A DNA stretch of 64,000 nucleotides from JBOFMT01 sp051658525 (GCA_051658525.1 JBOFMT010000084.1:48959-112958); one strand, 5' to 3'. Numbered from the stretch's first letter, positions 47,267-55,024 are shown. Notes: generated by a model from the sequence alone, not told the origin. A program made the numbers and translations.

Positions 47267-48311
47267 ATTTTAAGGCATCCATATAAATATGGTTGCGGTG
47301 ATACGTTAAAAAGAGCAGGCGAGACTTTGTTAATAAGAGTGGGTCTAGTGAACTTTGAGAGCCAAGAACGTAACGTTCTTGATATCCTGCCAAACGTTGA
47401 AGCGATTGGCACACAAGTAGATTTCCTTGATCATCAAATGAAATCCATCCCTGATCAAACAAGTAATCATGATTTTTACACAATAGCAATCCATTATTGT
47501 GGTCAATAGCCTCAAAAACATGGGCACAATCACGAAATGGTTTGATGTGTGATGCGATTAATAAGAGCGGTAGTTCAATACCACAAAGTGCACATGTATG
47601 ATTGCATTCATAAAAGAGGGTATCTTTATAGAAGGATTGTAACGCTTTGGTATCATCACGGCTTTCTGGTATCCCACGGTGGGGTAAGATATCGAGAATA
47701 CTAGATAAATTATAATAGGGGATCAACGTATTTTCGATGTTACGGAAATTTTCAGCGTCGTGAAAATAGAGTACTTCTTTCGTATAAACTGCTTTTAGGG
47801 TGTCTGAGATAATGGTTTCGTGATGCAAATATTCTCCAGTGATACGCCTCAAATCAGGAAGGAGTATCGAATTAAAATGAAGTGATTTTCCATGGATTTG
47901 AAACAGTGTACTTTGAAGTGCTAGTTGAAAAAAAGCAGGTTTTCCTAATAAGGTTTGCATCCCATCTAGGGTTGTTTGCGTATTTGCGTGTAAATATAGC
48001 TTCATCGGTTGTAAATCAAGGATGTTGGATAGTAGCAGCTCGAAAAATGCCAATGCTTCACTGTTTGCATAGCGCTTCGAGCGTGCTATCACCGTTGCAA
48101 TCGGCGATAAATCAAGCCCGTGTTTCGTAGATTTAAATGCGTGAACTTCATCGAGTGCTGCAAAGAATTGACCTAACGCCTCTTTTGATAGATAGGGCGT
48201 ATCTATGACTACAGCTCGATGCGTAGCAAGTAGAAGATCGGATCGATTTAATCCTTGAATTTCTTCTTTATCGATAATGGACAGTATTTTTTTCGCCAGT
48301 TGTATTTTCAT
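47265..48311 (-). CDS. Solitary HNH endonuclease-domain protein
   Basis: The C-terminal third is an HNH nuclease of the type found in some type II restriction enzymes: zinc cysteines C240/C243, LIASHIKPF with His255, then DHNNGLLLCKNHDYLFDQGWISF with C278 and His281. It ends with the family's LTYHRNHIY (336-344). The first 200 residues, largely alpha-helical by appearance, match nothing I recognise. No methyltransferase or other defence gene is adjacent. The gene has its own strong promoter and terminator and runs against the local gene direction, suggesting acquisition. Possible roles are restriction of modified DNA, phage defence or DNA repair. Confidence 0.82.
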   Translation of the reverse strand: MKIQLAKKILSIIDKEEIQGLNRSDLLLATHRAVVIDTPYLSKEALGQFFAALDEVHAFKSTKHGLDLSPIATVIARSKRYANSEALAFFELLLSNILDLQPMKLYLHANTQTTLDGMQTLLGKPAFFQLALQSTLFQIHGKSLHFNSILLPDLRRITGEYLHHETIISDTLKAVYTKEVLYFHDAENFRNIENTLIPYYNLSSILDILPHRGIPESRDDTKALQSFYKDTLFYECNHTCALCGIELPLLLIASHIKPFRDCAHVFEAIDHNNGLLLCKNHDYLFDQGWISFDDQGNLLVCQSLQRLAGYQERYVLGSQSSLDPLLLTKSRLLFLTYHRNHIYMDALK

Positions 48312-48329
48312 AGTTATACCTCTAATTGT

Positions 48330-48357
48330 AGTATAGCACGCTAGAAAAAAATGTAAA
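48330..48357 (-). promoter_or_regulatory. Promoter of the HNH gene
   Basis: TTTACA (48352-48357), a 16-base spacer and TATACT (48330-48335) on the minus strand, with TGC directly before the -10 (extended -10). Confidence 0.7.
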
Positions 48358-48385
48358 AAAATATATAATTTTGTGAAATTGTAGA

Positions 48386-48423
48386 TTGTATAACTTTACA
48401 AGGTGTGATTAATAACATATAAT
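48386..48423 (+). promoter_or_regulatory. Promoter of the cellobiose PTS operon with an inverted repeat over the -35
   Basis: TTTACA (48395-48400), a 17-base spacer and TATAAT (48418-48423). TTGTA-N6-TACAA (48386-48401) overlaps the -35 and could be the operator of the GntR-family regulator encoded 2 kb downstream; that link is inference. Confidence 0.7.
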
Positions 48424-48471
48424 GTCATTAAATAAATTCATACCAACAAATTATATTTTTTTAACCCACGA

Positions 48472-48485
48472 TGTAAGCGCTTGCG
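48472..48485 (+). promoter_or_regulatory. Catabolite-responsive element (cre) before the PTS operon
   Basis: TGTAAGCGCTTGCG matches the CcpA-binding consensus TGAAAGCGCTTTCA at 11 of 14 positions, including the central AAGCGCTT. It lies about 40 bases after the predicted transcript start, where CcpA would block elongation. Confidence 0.75.
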
Positions 48486-48505
48486 TATGGATTGAAGGAG
48501 GGATC

Positions 48506-48805
48506 ATGAAGCATATCTTATTGATTTGTTCTGCTGGGATGTCGACATCGATGCTTGTTACTAGAATGCAGAAGGCTGCAGAAACAAGAGGTGTAGACGC
48601 AAAGATTTGGGCAATGGGTGCCACTGAGGCGAAAGGGCATTTGGATGAGGCAGATATTATTTTGCTTGGACCACAAGTAAGGTTTATGAAAGCTGAAATA
48701 TCAAGTAAAACCACCAAACCCGTAGATGTCATTGATATGAGTGCATATGGAATGATGAATGGTGAAAAAGTCTTGGAAGCAGCCCTCAAAGTATTAGCAA
48801 AGTAG
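48506..48805 (+). CDS. PTS system lactose/cellobiose-family EIIB component
   Basis: This is the cytoplasmic EIIB that passes phosphate from EIIA to the incoming beta-glucoside. The 99-residue protein starts with the phosphorylation loop ILLICSAGMSTSMLV, with Cys8 as the phospho-acceptor. The family segments IWAMGATEAKGHLDEADIILLGPQVRFM and VDVIDMSAYGMMNGEKVL follow. ATG 48506 is chosen because GGAGG lies 5 bases upstream, whereas a longer frame would contain the cre site. The EIIC gene follows 63 bases later. A lactose/cellobiose-type EIIA gene is not in this cluster. Confidence 0.94.
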   Translation: MKHILLICSAGMSTSMLVTRMQKAAETRGVDAKIWAMGATEAKGHLDEADIILLGPQVRFMKAEISSKTTKPVDVIDMSAYGMMNGEKVLEAALKVLAK

Positions 48806-48868
48806 TTCGAATACACAGAATCGTAGATGCATAAGTTTAAACAAATTAAATAGAAAGGAACTTAACTT

Positions 48869-50185
48869 ATGAACGGAATTATGAACTTCTTAGAAGAAAA
48901 GTTTATTCCCGTAGCTGGCCGAATTGGAGCACAAAAGCACTTAGTTGCTATTCGTGATTCATTTGCAGCTTTAATGCCACTTATTATGGCGGGAGCGATT
49001 GCAGTATTATTAAATAATGTATTCTTTGTACCTTGGTCTTTACTAGCAAACTTTATTGGTGGTGAAAGTGCATTTATTGTTTGGACAAATGAAAATTTAG
49101 CTCCACTATTCTCAACCATGGAAAGTGGAACACTATCTATCTTAGCCTTAGGACTTGTATTTGCATTGGGATATAACCGTGCTAAATATGAAGAAAAAGA
49201 TGCTTTATCAACCGCTTTGGTTGTTACTGGTTCTTTTATTTTATTAGGCGCTTTATCAAGAGATAATCCAGATGTAGCAAGTTGGATTACAAACTACCTA
49301 GGTGCAATGGGGATTTTTATTGCTTTACTTGTAGGTTTGATCGGATCTGAATTGTACTTCTGGATTGTAAGAAAAAATATTATCATCCGGATGCCGGATA
49401 CGGTACCACCAGCTGTTGGACGCGCGTTTGCAGCTGTAATACCTGGCTTCTTTGTTATCTTTGTAATCAGTATTGTAGGATATGCTGTAACATTTGCTTC
49501 CGGTGTCAATCTGTTTACGTGGTTTGAAACGAATATTGCAAATGCATTAATGTCTTTGGGACAAAATATTTTTGCGATTTTGGTTATTTCAACCTTGATT
49601 CCATTCTTATGGTTCTTTGGATTACATGGTGCCAACCTATTAGAAGCAGTTATGTCACCAATCTATGGAACGATGGGACTTACGAATATTGAATTATTCT
49701 CAAATGGTATTACAGCTGTTGGTAGTGGTCCAAATGAATTGGCAGTTTGGGTTCGCGGTAGCTGGGATGCTTATGTATTCTTAGGTGGATCAGGAGCAAC
49801 AATTTGTTTGGTTGTAGCTATCTTGCTCTTCTCAAAACGTCACGACTATAAAGAGGTCGGTAAATTAGGGGTTGCACCTGGTATCTTTATGATCAATGAA
49901 CCTGTATTATTCGGGTTACCAGTTGTCTTGAATCCAATCTTCTTAATTCCATTTGTAATTATTTCTCCAATCTTAACAGCGATTGCTTACTTTGCAACAG
50001 CAACTGGATTTGCAGGTCCGATTGTAAACTCGGTTCCATGGACTACACCTCCGATTTTAAATGCATTCCTTGCTACAAATGGTAGCATTGGTGCTGTTGT
50101 TGTTTCTATTGTTAACCTTGTAGTAGCGTTTGTAATTTATGCTCCATTTGTTATCCTAGCGAATAAACAAGTGGAAGGACAATAA
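48869..50185 (+). CDS. PTS system cellobiose-family EIIC permease
   Basis: The 438-residue membrane permease of the lactose/cellobiose PTS family has about ten membrane segments. Family landmarks are FLEEKFIPVAGRIGAQKHLVAIRDSF at the start, IRMPDTVPPAVGRAF, and FGLHGANLLEAVMSPI with the conserved substrate-pocket His. FMINEPVLFGLPVVLNPIFLIPF carries the conserved Glu. Substrate is most likely cellobiose or another aryl- or beta-glucoside, given the phospho-beta-glucosidases downstream. It should take phosphate from the EIIB encoded just before. Confidence 0.95.
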   Translation: MNGIMNFLEEKFIPVAGRIGAQKHLVAIRDSFAALMPLIMAGAIAVLLNNVFFVPWSLLANFIGGESAFIVWTNENLAPLFSTMESGTLSILALGLVFALGYNRAKYEEKDALSTALVVTGSFILLGALSRDNPDVASWITNYLGAMGIFIALLVGLIGSELYFWIVRKNIIIRMPDTVPPAVGRAFAAVIPGFFVIFVISIVGYAVTFASGVNLFTWFETNIANALMSLGQNIFAILVISTLIPFLWFFGLHGANLLEAVMSPIYGTMGLTNIELFSNGITAVGSGPNELAVWVRGSWDAYVFLGGSGATICLVVAILLFSKRHDYKEVGKLGVAPGIFMINEPVLFGLPVVLNPIFLIPFVIISPILTAIAYFATATGFAGPIVNSVPWTTPPILNAFLATNGSIGAVVVSIVNLVVAFVIYAPFVILANKQVEGQ

Positions 50186-50206
50186 CATACGCCTTTCAGA
50201 TTTCTA

Positions 50207-50243
50207 AGGATGTACAAACATAATAAGGTGAGGGTTACATCCT
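50207..50243 (+). repeat. Inverted repeat after the EIIC gene
   Basis: AGGATGTA (50207-50214) and TACATCCT (50236-50243) form a perfect 8-bp stem with a 21-base loop. There is no T-run, so an RNA processing or stability element is more likely than a terminator. Confidence 0.5.
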
Positions 50244-50287
50244 ATTGTGTGTTCCATGAATACTATATGGTGAATGGAGGTTGATGT

Positions 50288-50512
50288 ATGTTAGTGATAT
50301 CTTCCCCTTTGATGCGAAAAGAAATTGTTGGATTGTTAGATCAGCAAACGATTGAAGGTGTTACCTATCGATATCAAGGAGAGAATGGGATTCGCTTGTA
50401 TTTTGATTTTGAAACTGAAAAAGATGCAGAGCAAGCGATTGTTATTGCGAAAAGAGCCATCAAAGCGACAAGTTTTGGATTTGCGATCTTTTTTCAAATG
50501 ACACTGATTTAA
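50288..50512 (+). CDS. Small protein of unknown function in the PTS operon
   Basis: I do not recognise this 74-residue protein. Coding is supported by GGAGG 7 bases before ATG 50288, by its place between the EIIC gene and a strong terminator, and by ordinary codon use. It is predicted soluble and mixed alpha/beta (VTYRYQGENGIRLYFDFE, then EKDAEQAIVIAKRAIK). It contains no histidine at all, so it cannot be the missing EIIA. It could be a regulatory or accessory subunit of the permease. Confidence 0.7.
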   Translation: MLVISSPLMRKEIVGLLDQQTIEGVTYRYQGENGIRLYFDFETEKDAEQAIVIAKRAIKATSFGFAIFFQMTLI

Positions 50513-50514
50513 TA

Positions 50515-50543
50515 GTAAAAAAGCTCCGTAACGCGGAGCTTTC
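50515..50543. terminator. Bidirectional terminator between the PTS operon and gntR
   Basis: AAAGCTCCG and CGGAGCTTT arms form a 9-bp stem flanked by A-run and T-rich bases, shared by two convergent genes. Confidence 0.85.
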
Positions 50544-51251
50544 TTATAGTGGATTTGATAGTTTTAAAAAGGTTGTCTCTTTGTAATTATGAATGTCGAT
50601 AGAGTAATCAAATATTTTACCGTTTTTTAGCATTGATGTATTGATGGAAATCAAAGCAGGATCTCCCATCGATAACCCAAGTAGTGTTGCATCTTGTTCA
50701 GACAAGCGATCGGCACGGATCATGCGATCTACAAATCCGATTTCTAAGTTTAAACTATCACGAATATATCCATAAATACTCGAACTAGCAATATCTATCG
50801 TCAATCCTGGAATCAAGGTTTGATTGAACCAAGAATATTCAATGACAAACGGTTGGTTATTTAAAATGCGAAGACGTTGTAATGCTATGAGCGGTGTATC
50901 CAATGGACATTGAAGCTTTTCACTAAGGTGATCATCAGCTAGACAAGGTGTAAACGATAAAATAACACTTTCAAGATGACTATGAGCTACATCTTTGGTA
51001 AGTCCGCGAAAATTGTCTAAGGTCACACAGCCTTCAAAACTAGATCTACGAATAAACAATCCGCTTCCTTGTATTGGCATGATATAGCCTTTTTGTGTCA
51101 ACGTTTCAATCGCCTTTCGTAAGGTATTCCTAGAAACTTGATAGTGTGAAATCAATTCTTCCTCGGTTGGTAGCTTTCCGCTTTCTTGGTAGACACCATG
51201 AATGATTTCATGTTCGATTTGATTAGCAACAGCTTTATATTTTAACAACAT
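50544..51251 (-). CDS. GntR-family transcriptional regulator (HutC/UTRA type)
   Basis: This 235-residue repressor probably controls the flanking beta-glucoside genes. The N-terminal winged helix has IIHGVYQESGKLPTEEELISHYQVSRNTLRKAIETLTQKGYI (residues 16-56). The C-terminal UTRA ligand domain has FVIEYSWFNQTLIPGL and the late FDYSIDIHNYKETTFL. UTRA regulators often sense a phosphosugar. The gene is divergent from the GH4/GH1 pair and convergent with the PTS operon, so it can reach both promoters. Confidence 0.92.
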   Translation of the reverse strand: MLLKYKAVANQIEHEIIHGVYQESGKLPTEEELISHYQVSRNTLRKAIETLTQKGYIMPIQGSGLFIRRSSFEGCVTLDNFRGLTKDVAHSHLESVILSFTPCLADDHLSEKLQCPLDTPLIALQRLRILNNQPFVIEYSWFNQTLIPGLTIDIASSSIYGYIRDSLNLEIGFVDRMIRADRLSEQDATLLGLSMGDPALISINTSMLKNGKIFDYSIDIHNYKETTFLKLSNPL

Positions 51252-51341
51252 ACAATTCCCTCAAAAACTTTCTCTCACTTTGTATTTTACTAAAATCTAG
51301 AAAGTTATAAAAGGGGTTTCAATAAAAAAAGAAAATCGTGT

Positions 51342-51410
51342 TATAGTATTATGGTAGGAAACCTACAAATTGATAAATAAAAGGAAAAAATCGCTATCAC
51401 AAATAGCGAT
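51342..51410 (+). promoter_or_regulatory. Leader of the GH4 gene: weak -10 and two inverted repeats
   Basis: TATAGT (51342-51347) is a likely -10 with a poor -35 (TTTCAA, 19 bases). GTAGGAAACCTAC (51354-51366) is a palindrome at the expected start site, a good operator position for the adjacent GntR regulator. A second perfect repeat, ATCGCTAT and ATAGCGAT separated by 5 bases (51390-51410), sits between an AAAAGGA motif and the ATG. Confidence 0.55.
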
Positions 51411-51420
51411 TGGTAGAAAA

Positions 51421-52728
51421 ATGAAACAATGTAAAGTCACGGTCATCGGAGGAGGTTCCTCCTATACCCCAGAACTTGTCGAAGGATTTTTAAAGCGTTA
51501 CGAACAATTTCCACTGAAAGAACTTGTTTTTGTTGATGTAGTTGCAGGGGAAGAAAAAGTAAAAATTGTAACTGCACTTGCTCAGCGTATGGCAAAAAAG
51601 GAGCAACGGGAGATTTCAATATCTTACACGCTCGATCGCGAAGCAGCATTGCAGGGTGCAGACTTTGTTGTTACACAGCTACGCGTTGGACAACTGGATG
51701 CGCGGATATTAGATGAGCGGATTAGCAATGAACACCATTTGATTGGTCAAGAAACCAATGGGGCAGGTGGTTTCTTTAAAGCATTACGTACGGTTCCGGT
51801 TATATTAGAAATATTAGCTGATGTTAAGCGTATTTGTCCAGAAGCCTGGGTCATTAACTTTGCAAATCCAAGTGGAATCATCAATCAAGCGGTTCTAGAA
51901 CATGGAGATTTTCCACGTTTCATCAGTTTGTGTAACGTTCCGATTAACATGCAACATGGAATTGCGAAAGTATTGAATGTTGAACCACAGCAAGTGCGTT
52001 TAGAATTAGCAGGTTTGAATCATTTTTTCTATGTAACGGATGTGTTTGTTGAGGAACAAAGTCGTATCAACGAAATTTTGGAAGCGTATCAAGATGCGAA
52101 GAACCACATTTCAATGCAAAATATTGATGGTATCGCTTGGAGTAATACCTTAATCCAGGGGTTAAAAGCACTACCTTGTCCCTATCACCAATATTATTAC
52201 TATACCAAAGAAGAATTAGCAAAAGAAATGGAGCTATATCGAAAAGGTGAGGTGCGTGGGGAAGTTGTGAAGCAAGTGGAACAAGCATTATTTGAATTGT
52301 ATCAAGATGAAACTTTGCAGGAGAAACCGAAACAATTAGAAAAACGTGGTGGAGCTCTCTATAGTGATGCTGCTTGTAATTTAATCGTTAGTATTTTCAA
52401 CGATACAAGAGATATCCAATACGTTAATATGCGCAATGGTACAACGTTACCGGATTTAGACGAACATAGTAGTATCGAATGTGCTGCCTATATTACCAAA
52501 GATGGGCCGATTGCCATTCCTGTAGGACAACAACCCGCTGTCTTACGAGGTCAAATTCAATTGATGAAAGCTTTTGAACAGGCAACCGTACAAGCTGCGA
52601 TTAGCGGTAGGACAGAAGATGCGATTGCAGCATTAAATCTAAATCCACTCATTGATTCTGACAGTAGCGCACAAGCGGTGTATCAAGCATTGTATGTAGC
52701 GCATAGTCAATATTTACTTAAAAAATAG
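51421..52728 (+). CDS. 6-phospho-beta-glucosidase, glycoside hydrolase family 4
   Basis: GH4 enzymes use NAD+ and a divalent metal to cleave 6-phospho-glucosides by an oxidation-elimination route. The 435-residue protein begins with the Rossmann motif KVTVIGGGSSYTPELVEGF and carries QETNGAGGFFKALRTVP. INFANPSGIINQAVLE and the metal-binding LCNVPINMQHGIA with AGLNHFFY (Cys and His ligands) follow. ATG 51421 matches the family start; an in-frame TTG at 51370 would add 17 residues of no family resemblance. It is most similar in pattern to LicH/CelF. A GH1 enzyme follows 9 bases later. Confidence 0.92.
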   Translation: MKQCKVTVIGGGSSYTPELVEGFLKRYEQFPLKELVFVDVVAGEEKVKIVTALAQRMAKKEQREISISYTLDREAALQGADFVVTQLRVGQLDARILDERISNEHHLIGQETNGAGGFFKALRTVPVILEILADVKRICPEAWVINFANPSGIINQAVLEHGDFPRFISLCNVPINMQHGIAKVLNVEPQQVRLELAGLNHFFYVTDVFVEEQSRINEILEAYQDAKNHISMQNIDGIAWSNTLIQGLKALPCPYHQYYYYTKEELAKEMELYRKGEVRGEVVKQVEQALFELYQDETLQEKPKQLEKRGGALYSDAACNLIVSIFNDTRDIQYVNMRNGTTLPDLDEHSSIECAAYITKDGPIAIPVGQQPAVLRGQIQLMKAFEQATVQAAISGRTEDAIAALNLNPLIDSDSSAQAVYQALYVAHSQYLLKK

Positions 52729-52737
52729 GAGAATAAC

Positions 52738-54144
52738 ATGACATTTCAAAAAGACTTTTTATGGGCAAGTGCAAGTGCAGCCTACCAAATAGAAGGAGCT
52801 GCATTAACAAATGGAAAAGGGCCTTCCATTTGGGATATCTATTCACATGTAGAAGGGAATACCTTTAAGAATACGACAGGAGACGTTGCCATTGATTTTT
52901 ATCATCGCTTTTTAGAAGATATTCAATTAATGAAAGAACAAGGATTACAAGCTTATCGTTTTTCTATCGCTTGGTCAAGGGTGTTGCCAACTGGGACTGG
53001 AAACAGAAATGAAGAGGGGATTGCGTTTTATCATACGGTAATCGACACGTTGCTCGCTCATGGAATTGAACCGATTGTAACCATTTATCATTGGGATTTG
53101 CCAAATGCATTACAAGAAGCATACGAAGGATGGCTAGGACGCGAAGTTGTTGACGATTTTCATGCATACGCAACCTTGTTATTTGAGGAGTATGGCTCAA
53201 AAGTAAACTACTGGGTTACAATGAACGAACAAAATATCTTCACTAGTTTAGGATACTTACAAAAACTGCACCCTCCTAAGATGAATGATTTTCAAGCATT
53301 TTTGAGAGCGAATCATCATGCAAACTTAGCAAATGCTAAAACCATCAAAACGTATCGTGCAATGGGATTTCATGGAAAAATTGGTCCAAGCTTTGCTTAT
53401 AGTCCAGCCTATGCAAAATCATGTGCCCCAGAAGATGTATTAGCGATGGAAGATGCCTTGGAATTAGAAAACTGGTTCTGGATGGATACCTATGTTAATG
53501 GTGCCTACCCGATCTTAGCTGTCCGCAAAATTGAGCAAATGGGGTATCATATTCCAATGATGGAAGGGGATGCTGAAATCTTACAAGATTCTAGACCTGA
53601 CTTTATGGGCGTAAACTACTACCAAACAACAACGATTGCGAAAGAAGTAGAAGCATCGATCAAACCATCGGGTAATACGGTACAAAGTACTGCACAACGA
53701 CCAACCGATACTTGGTATCGTGTCAGTGATAATCCCTATGTGCAAAAAACGGATTGGAACTGGATGATTGATCCAAGTGGACTACGTATCGCGCTACGTC
53801 GTATTACCTCACGCTATCAATTACCAACATTGATTAGTGAAAATGGGTTAGGCGCTTATGATACGTTAGAAGCAGATGGAAGTGTTCATGACCCATATCG
53901 TATTGCCTTCTTAAAAGCACATATTGAAGCGATGGAAGCAGCGATTGCAGATGGATGTGAAGTATTAGGATATTGTACGTGGAGTTTTCAAGATTTATTT
54001 TCATGGTTAAACGGTTATGCAAAACGATATGGTTTTGTATATGTTGATCGAGACGAAGAAAACGAACGTGAACTAAAACGTTATAAAAAAGATAGTTTCT
54101 ATTGGTATCAACGTGTTATTGCCACCAATGGACAAGAGCGATAG
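52738..54144 (+). CDS. 6-phospho-beta-glucosidase, glycoside hydrolase family 1
   Basis: GH1 retaining beta-glucosidase of 468 residues. The acid/base glutamate is in VNYWVTMNEQN (about 157-167) and the nucleophile in LPTLISENGLG (about 362-372). The N-terminal signature FLWASASAAYQIEGA is present. Near the end, SWLNGYAKRYGF keeps a Ser, Lys and Tyr in positions that bind the 6-phosphate in phospho-glucosidases, and the PTS neighbours support phosphorylated substrates. Two hydrolase families in one operon suggest different substrates or linkages. Confidence 0.93.
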   Translation: MTFQKDFLWASASAAYQIEGAALTNGKGPSIWDIYSHVEGNTFKNTTGDVAIDFYHRFLEDIQLMKEQGLQAYRFSIAWSRVLPTGTGNRNEEGIAFYHTVIDTLLAHGIEPIVTIYHWDLPNALQEAYEGWLGREVVDDFHAYATLLFEEYGSKVNYWVTMNEQNIFTSLGYLQKLHPPKMNDFQAFLRANHHANLANAKTIKTYRAMGFHGKIGPSFAYSPAYAKSCAPEDVLAMEDALELENWFWMDTYVNGAYPILAVRKIEQMGYHIPMMEGDAEILQDSRPDFMGVNYYQTTTIAKEVEASIKPSGNTVQSTAQRPTDTWYRVSDNPYVQKTDWNWMIDPSGLRIALRRITSRYQLPTLISENGLGAYDTLEADGSVHDPYRIAFLKAHIEAMEAAIADGCEVLGYCTWSFQDLFSWLNGYAKRYGFVYVDRDEENERELKRYKKDSFYWYQRVIATNGQER

Positions 54145-54149
54145 CAGTA

Positions 54150-54195
54150 TCAAATAAAATAACCCCAAACAATTTGTTGTTTGGGGTTATTTTTA
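54150..54195. terminator. Bidirectional terminator after the GH1 gene
   Basis: A 15-bp perfect stem (54158-54172 with 54177-54191, core AACCCCAAACAA) around TTTG, flanked by A/T-rich runs. It also serves the convergent ferredoxin gene. Confidence 0.93.
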
Positions 54196-54939
54196 ATCTT
54201 CTAGTAGTTCTCCATCAGTGGAGATAGTAACAATATGCCAAGGGATCATTTTGCCACTTGCTTGTAACGCACGAATAGCCGCGTTACTCAAACCACCGCA
54301 ACAAGGAACCTCCATACGAGCTACCGTAACGGACTTGATATTGTTTTCGGCGATGATGGCCGTTAATTTATCTACATAGTCACCTTCATCTAATTTTGGA
54401 CATCCGATAATGGTTACTTTGTTTTTCATTAAATCTTGGTGGAAGTTTGCATAGGCAAATGCGGTACAGTCAGCTGCAATCAACAAGTTTGCATTTTGAA
54501 AATAAGGAGCATGAATCGGTACCAATTTAATCTGTACTGGCCAAGATTGTAATTGTGATTGCAAACGCATCATTGGTTGCATCGTTGTAGGTTGTAGCGT
54601 TGGTTTGATTGCTTTTGCTTGGGAACCAGGACAGCCCATTGGTTGGATTGTTTTGGCTTGAGATCCTGGACAAGCACTTGGTTGTTGTTTTGCTTGTGCA
54701 CGTTGTTCCATATGAATTTTAACTGCCGCTTCATCAAAGGCAGCTGCTTCACGCGTTTCAAATGAAATTGCTCCTGTAGGGCAAGATGGTAAACAATCAC
54801 CTAGCCCATCACAATAGTCATCTCGCATCAATTGCGCTTTCCCATCTACCATATCAATGGCACCTTCATGGCAGGCATCAACACACAAACGGCAACCGTT
54901 GCATAATTCTTTATCTATTTTTATTACTTGTCTTAACAT
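54193..54939 (-). CDS. 2[4Fe-4S] ferredoxin-domain protein with duplicated CPGSQAK motif
   Basis: The 248-residue protein starts with two [4Fe-4S] motifs, CNGCRLCVDACHEGA (13-27) and CDGLGDCLPSCPTGA (43-57). A Gln/Pro-rich linker follows, containing a near-exact tandem repeat (ACPGSQAKTIQP, GCPGSQAKAIKP, about 88-112). The C-terminal domain has ADCTAFAYANFHQDLM, IIGCPKLDEGDYVDKL and EVPCCGGL, with several more cysteines. Similar proteins in anaerobes sit near Crp/Fnr regulators and hybrid-cluster proteins. The divergent gene here is a Crp/Fnr regulator, so a redox or nitrosative-stress role is plausible but unproven. Confidence 0.85.
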   Translation of the reverse strand: MLRQVIKIDKELCNGCRLCVDACHEGAIDMVDGKAQLMRDDYCDGLGDCLPSCPTGAISFETREAAAFDEAAVKIHMEQRAQAKQQPSACPGSQAKTIQPMGCPGSQAKAIKPTLQPTTMQPMMRLQSQLQSWPVQIKLVPIHAPYFQNANLLIAADCTAFAYANFHQDLMKNKVTIIGCPKLDEGDYVDKLTAIIAENNIKSVTVARMEVPCCGGLSNAAIRALQASGKMIPWHIVTISTDGELLED

Positions 54940-54953
54940 AGAGGTTCTCCTTC

Positions 54954-55011
54954 TTGTAACTTAATGCTATTTTACTATAATAAAAAGGAATAAACTGTTG
55001 CGTGTGCAACA
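54954..55011 (+). promoter_or_regulatory. Divergent promoter region with a Crp/Fnr-type palindrome
   Basis: TTGTAA (54954-54959), a 16-base spacer and TATAAT (54976-54981) form the plus-strand promoter. TGTTGC-GTGT-GCAACA (54996-55011) is a perfect 6-4-6 inverted repeat just after the predicted start. It also covers the -35 zone of the minus-strand ferredoxin gene. Confidence 0.65.
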
Positions 55012-55024
55012 AAATGGAGGAAAT

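Noticed and set aside
47213..47509. Plus-strand frame beginning in the divIC terminator
   Set aside because: It starts in the hairpin and runs antisense to the HNH gene, whose motifs are unmistakable.
50288..50512. Small PTS-operon protein as the missing EIIA
   Set aside because: It has no histidine residue, so it cannot carry the phosphate in the way EIIA of this family does.
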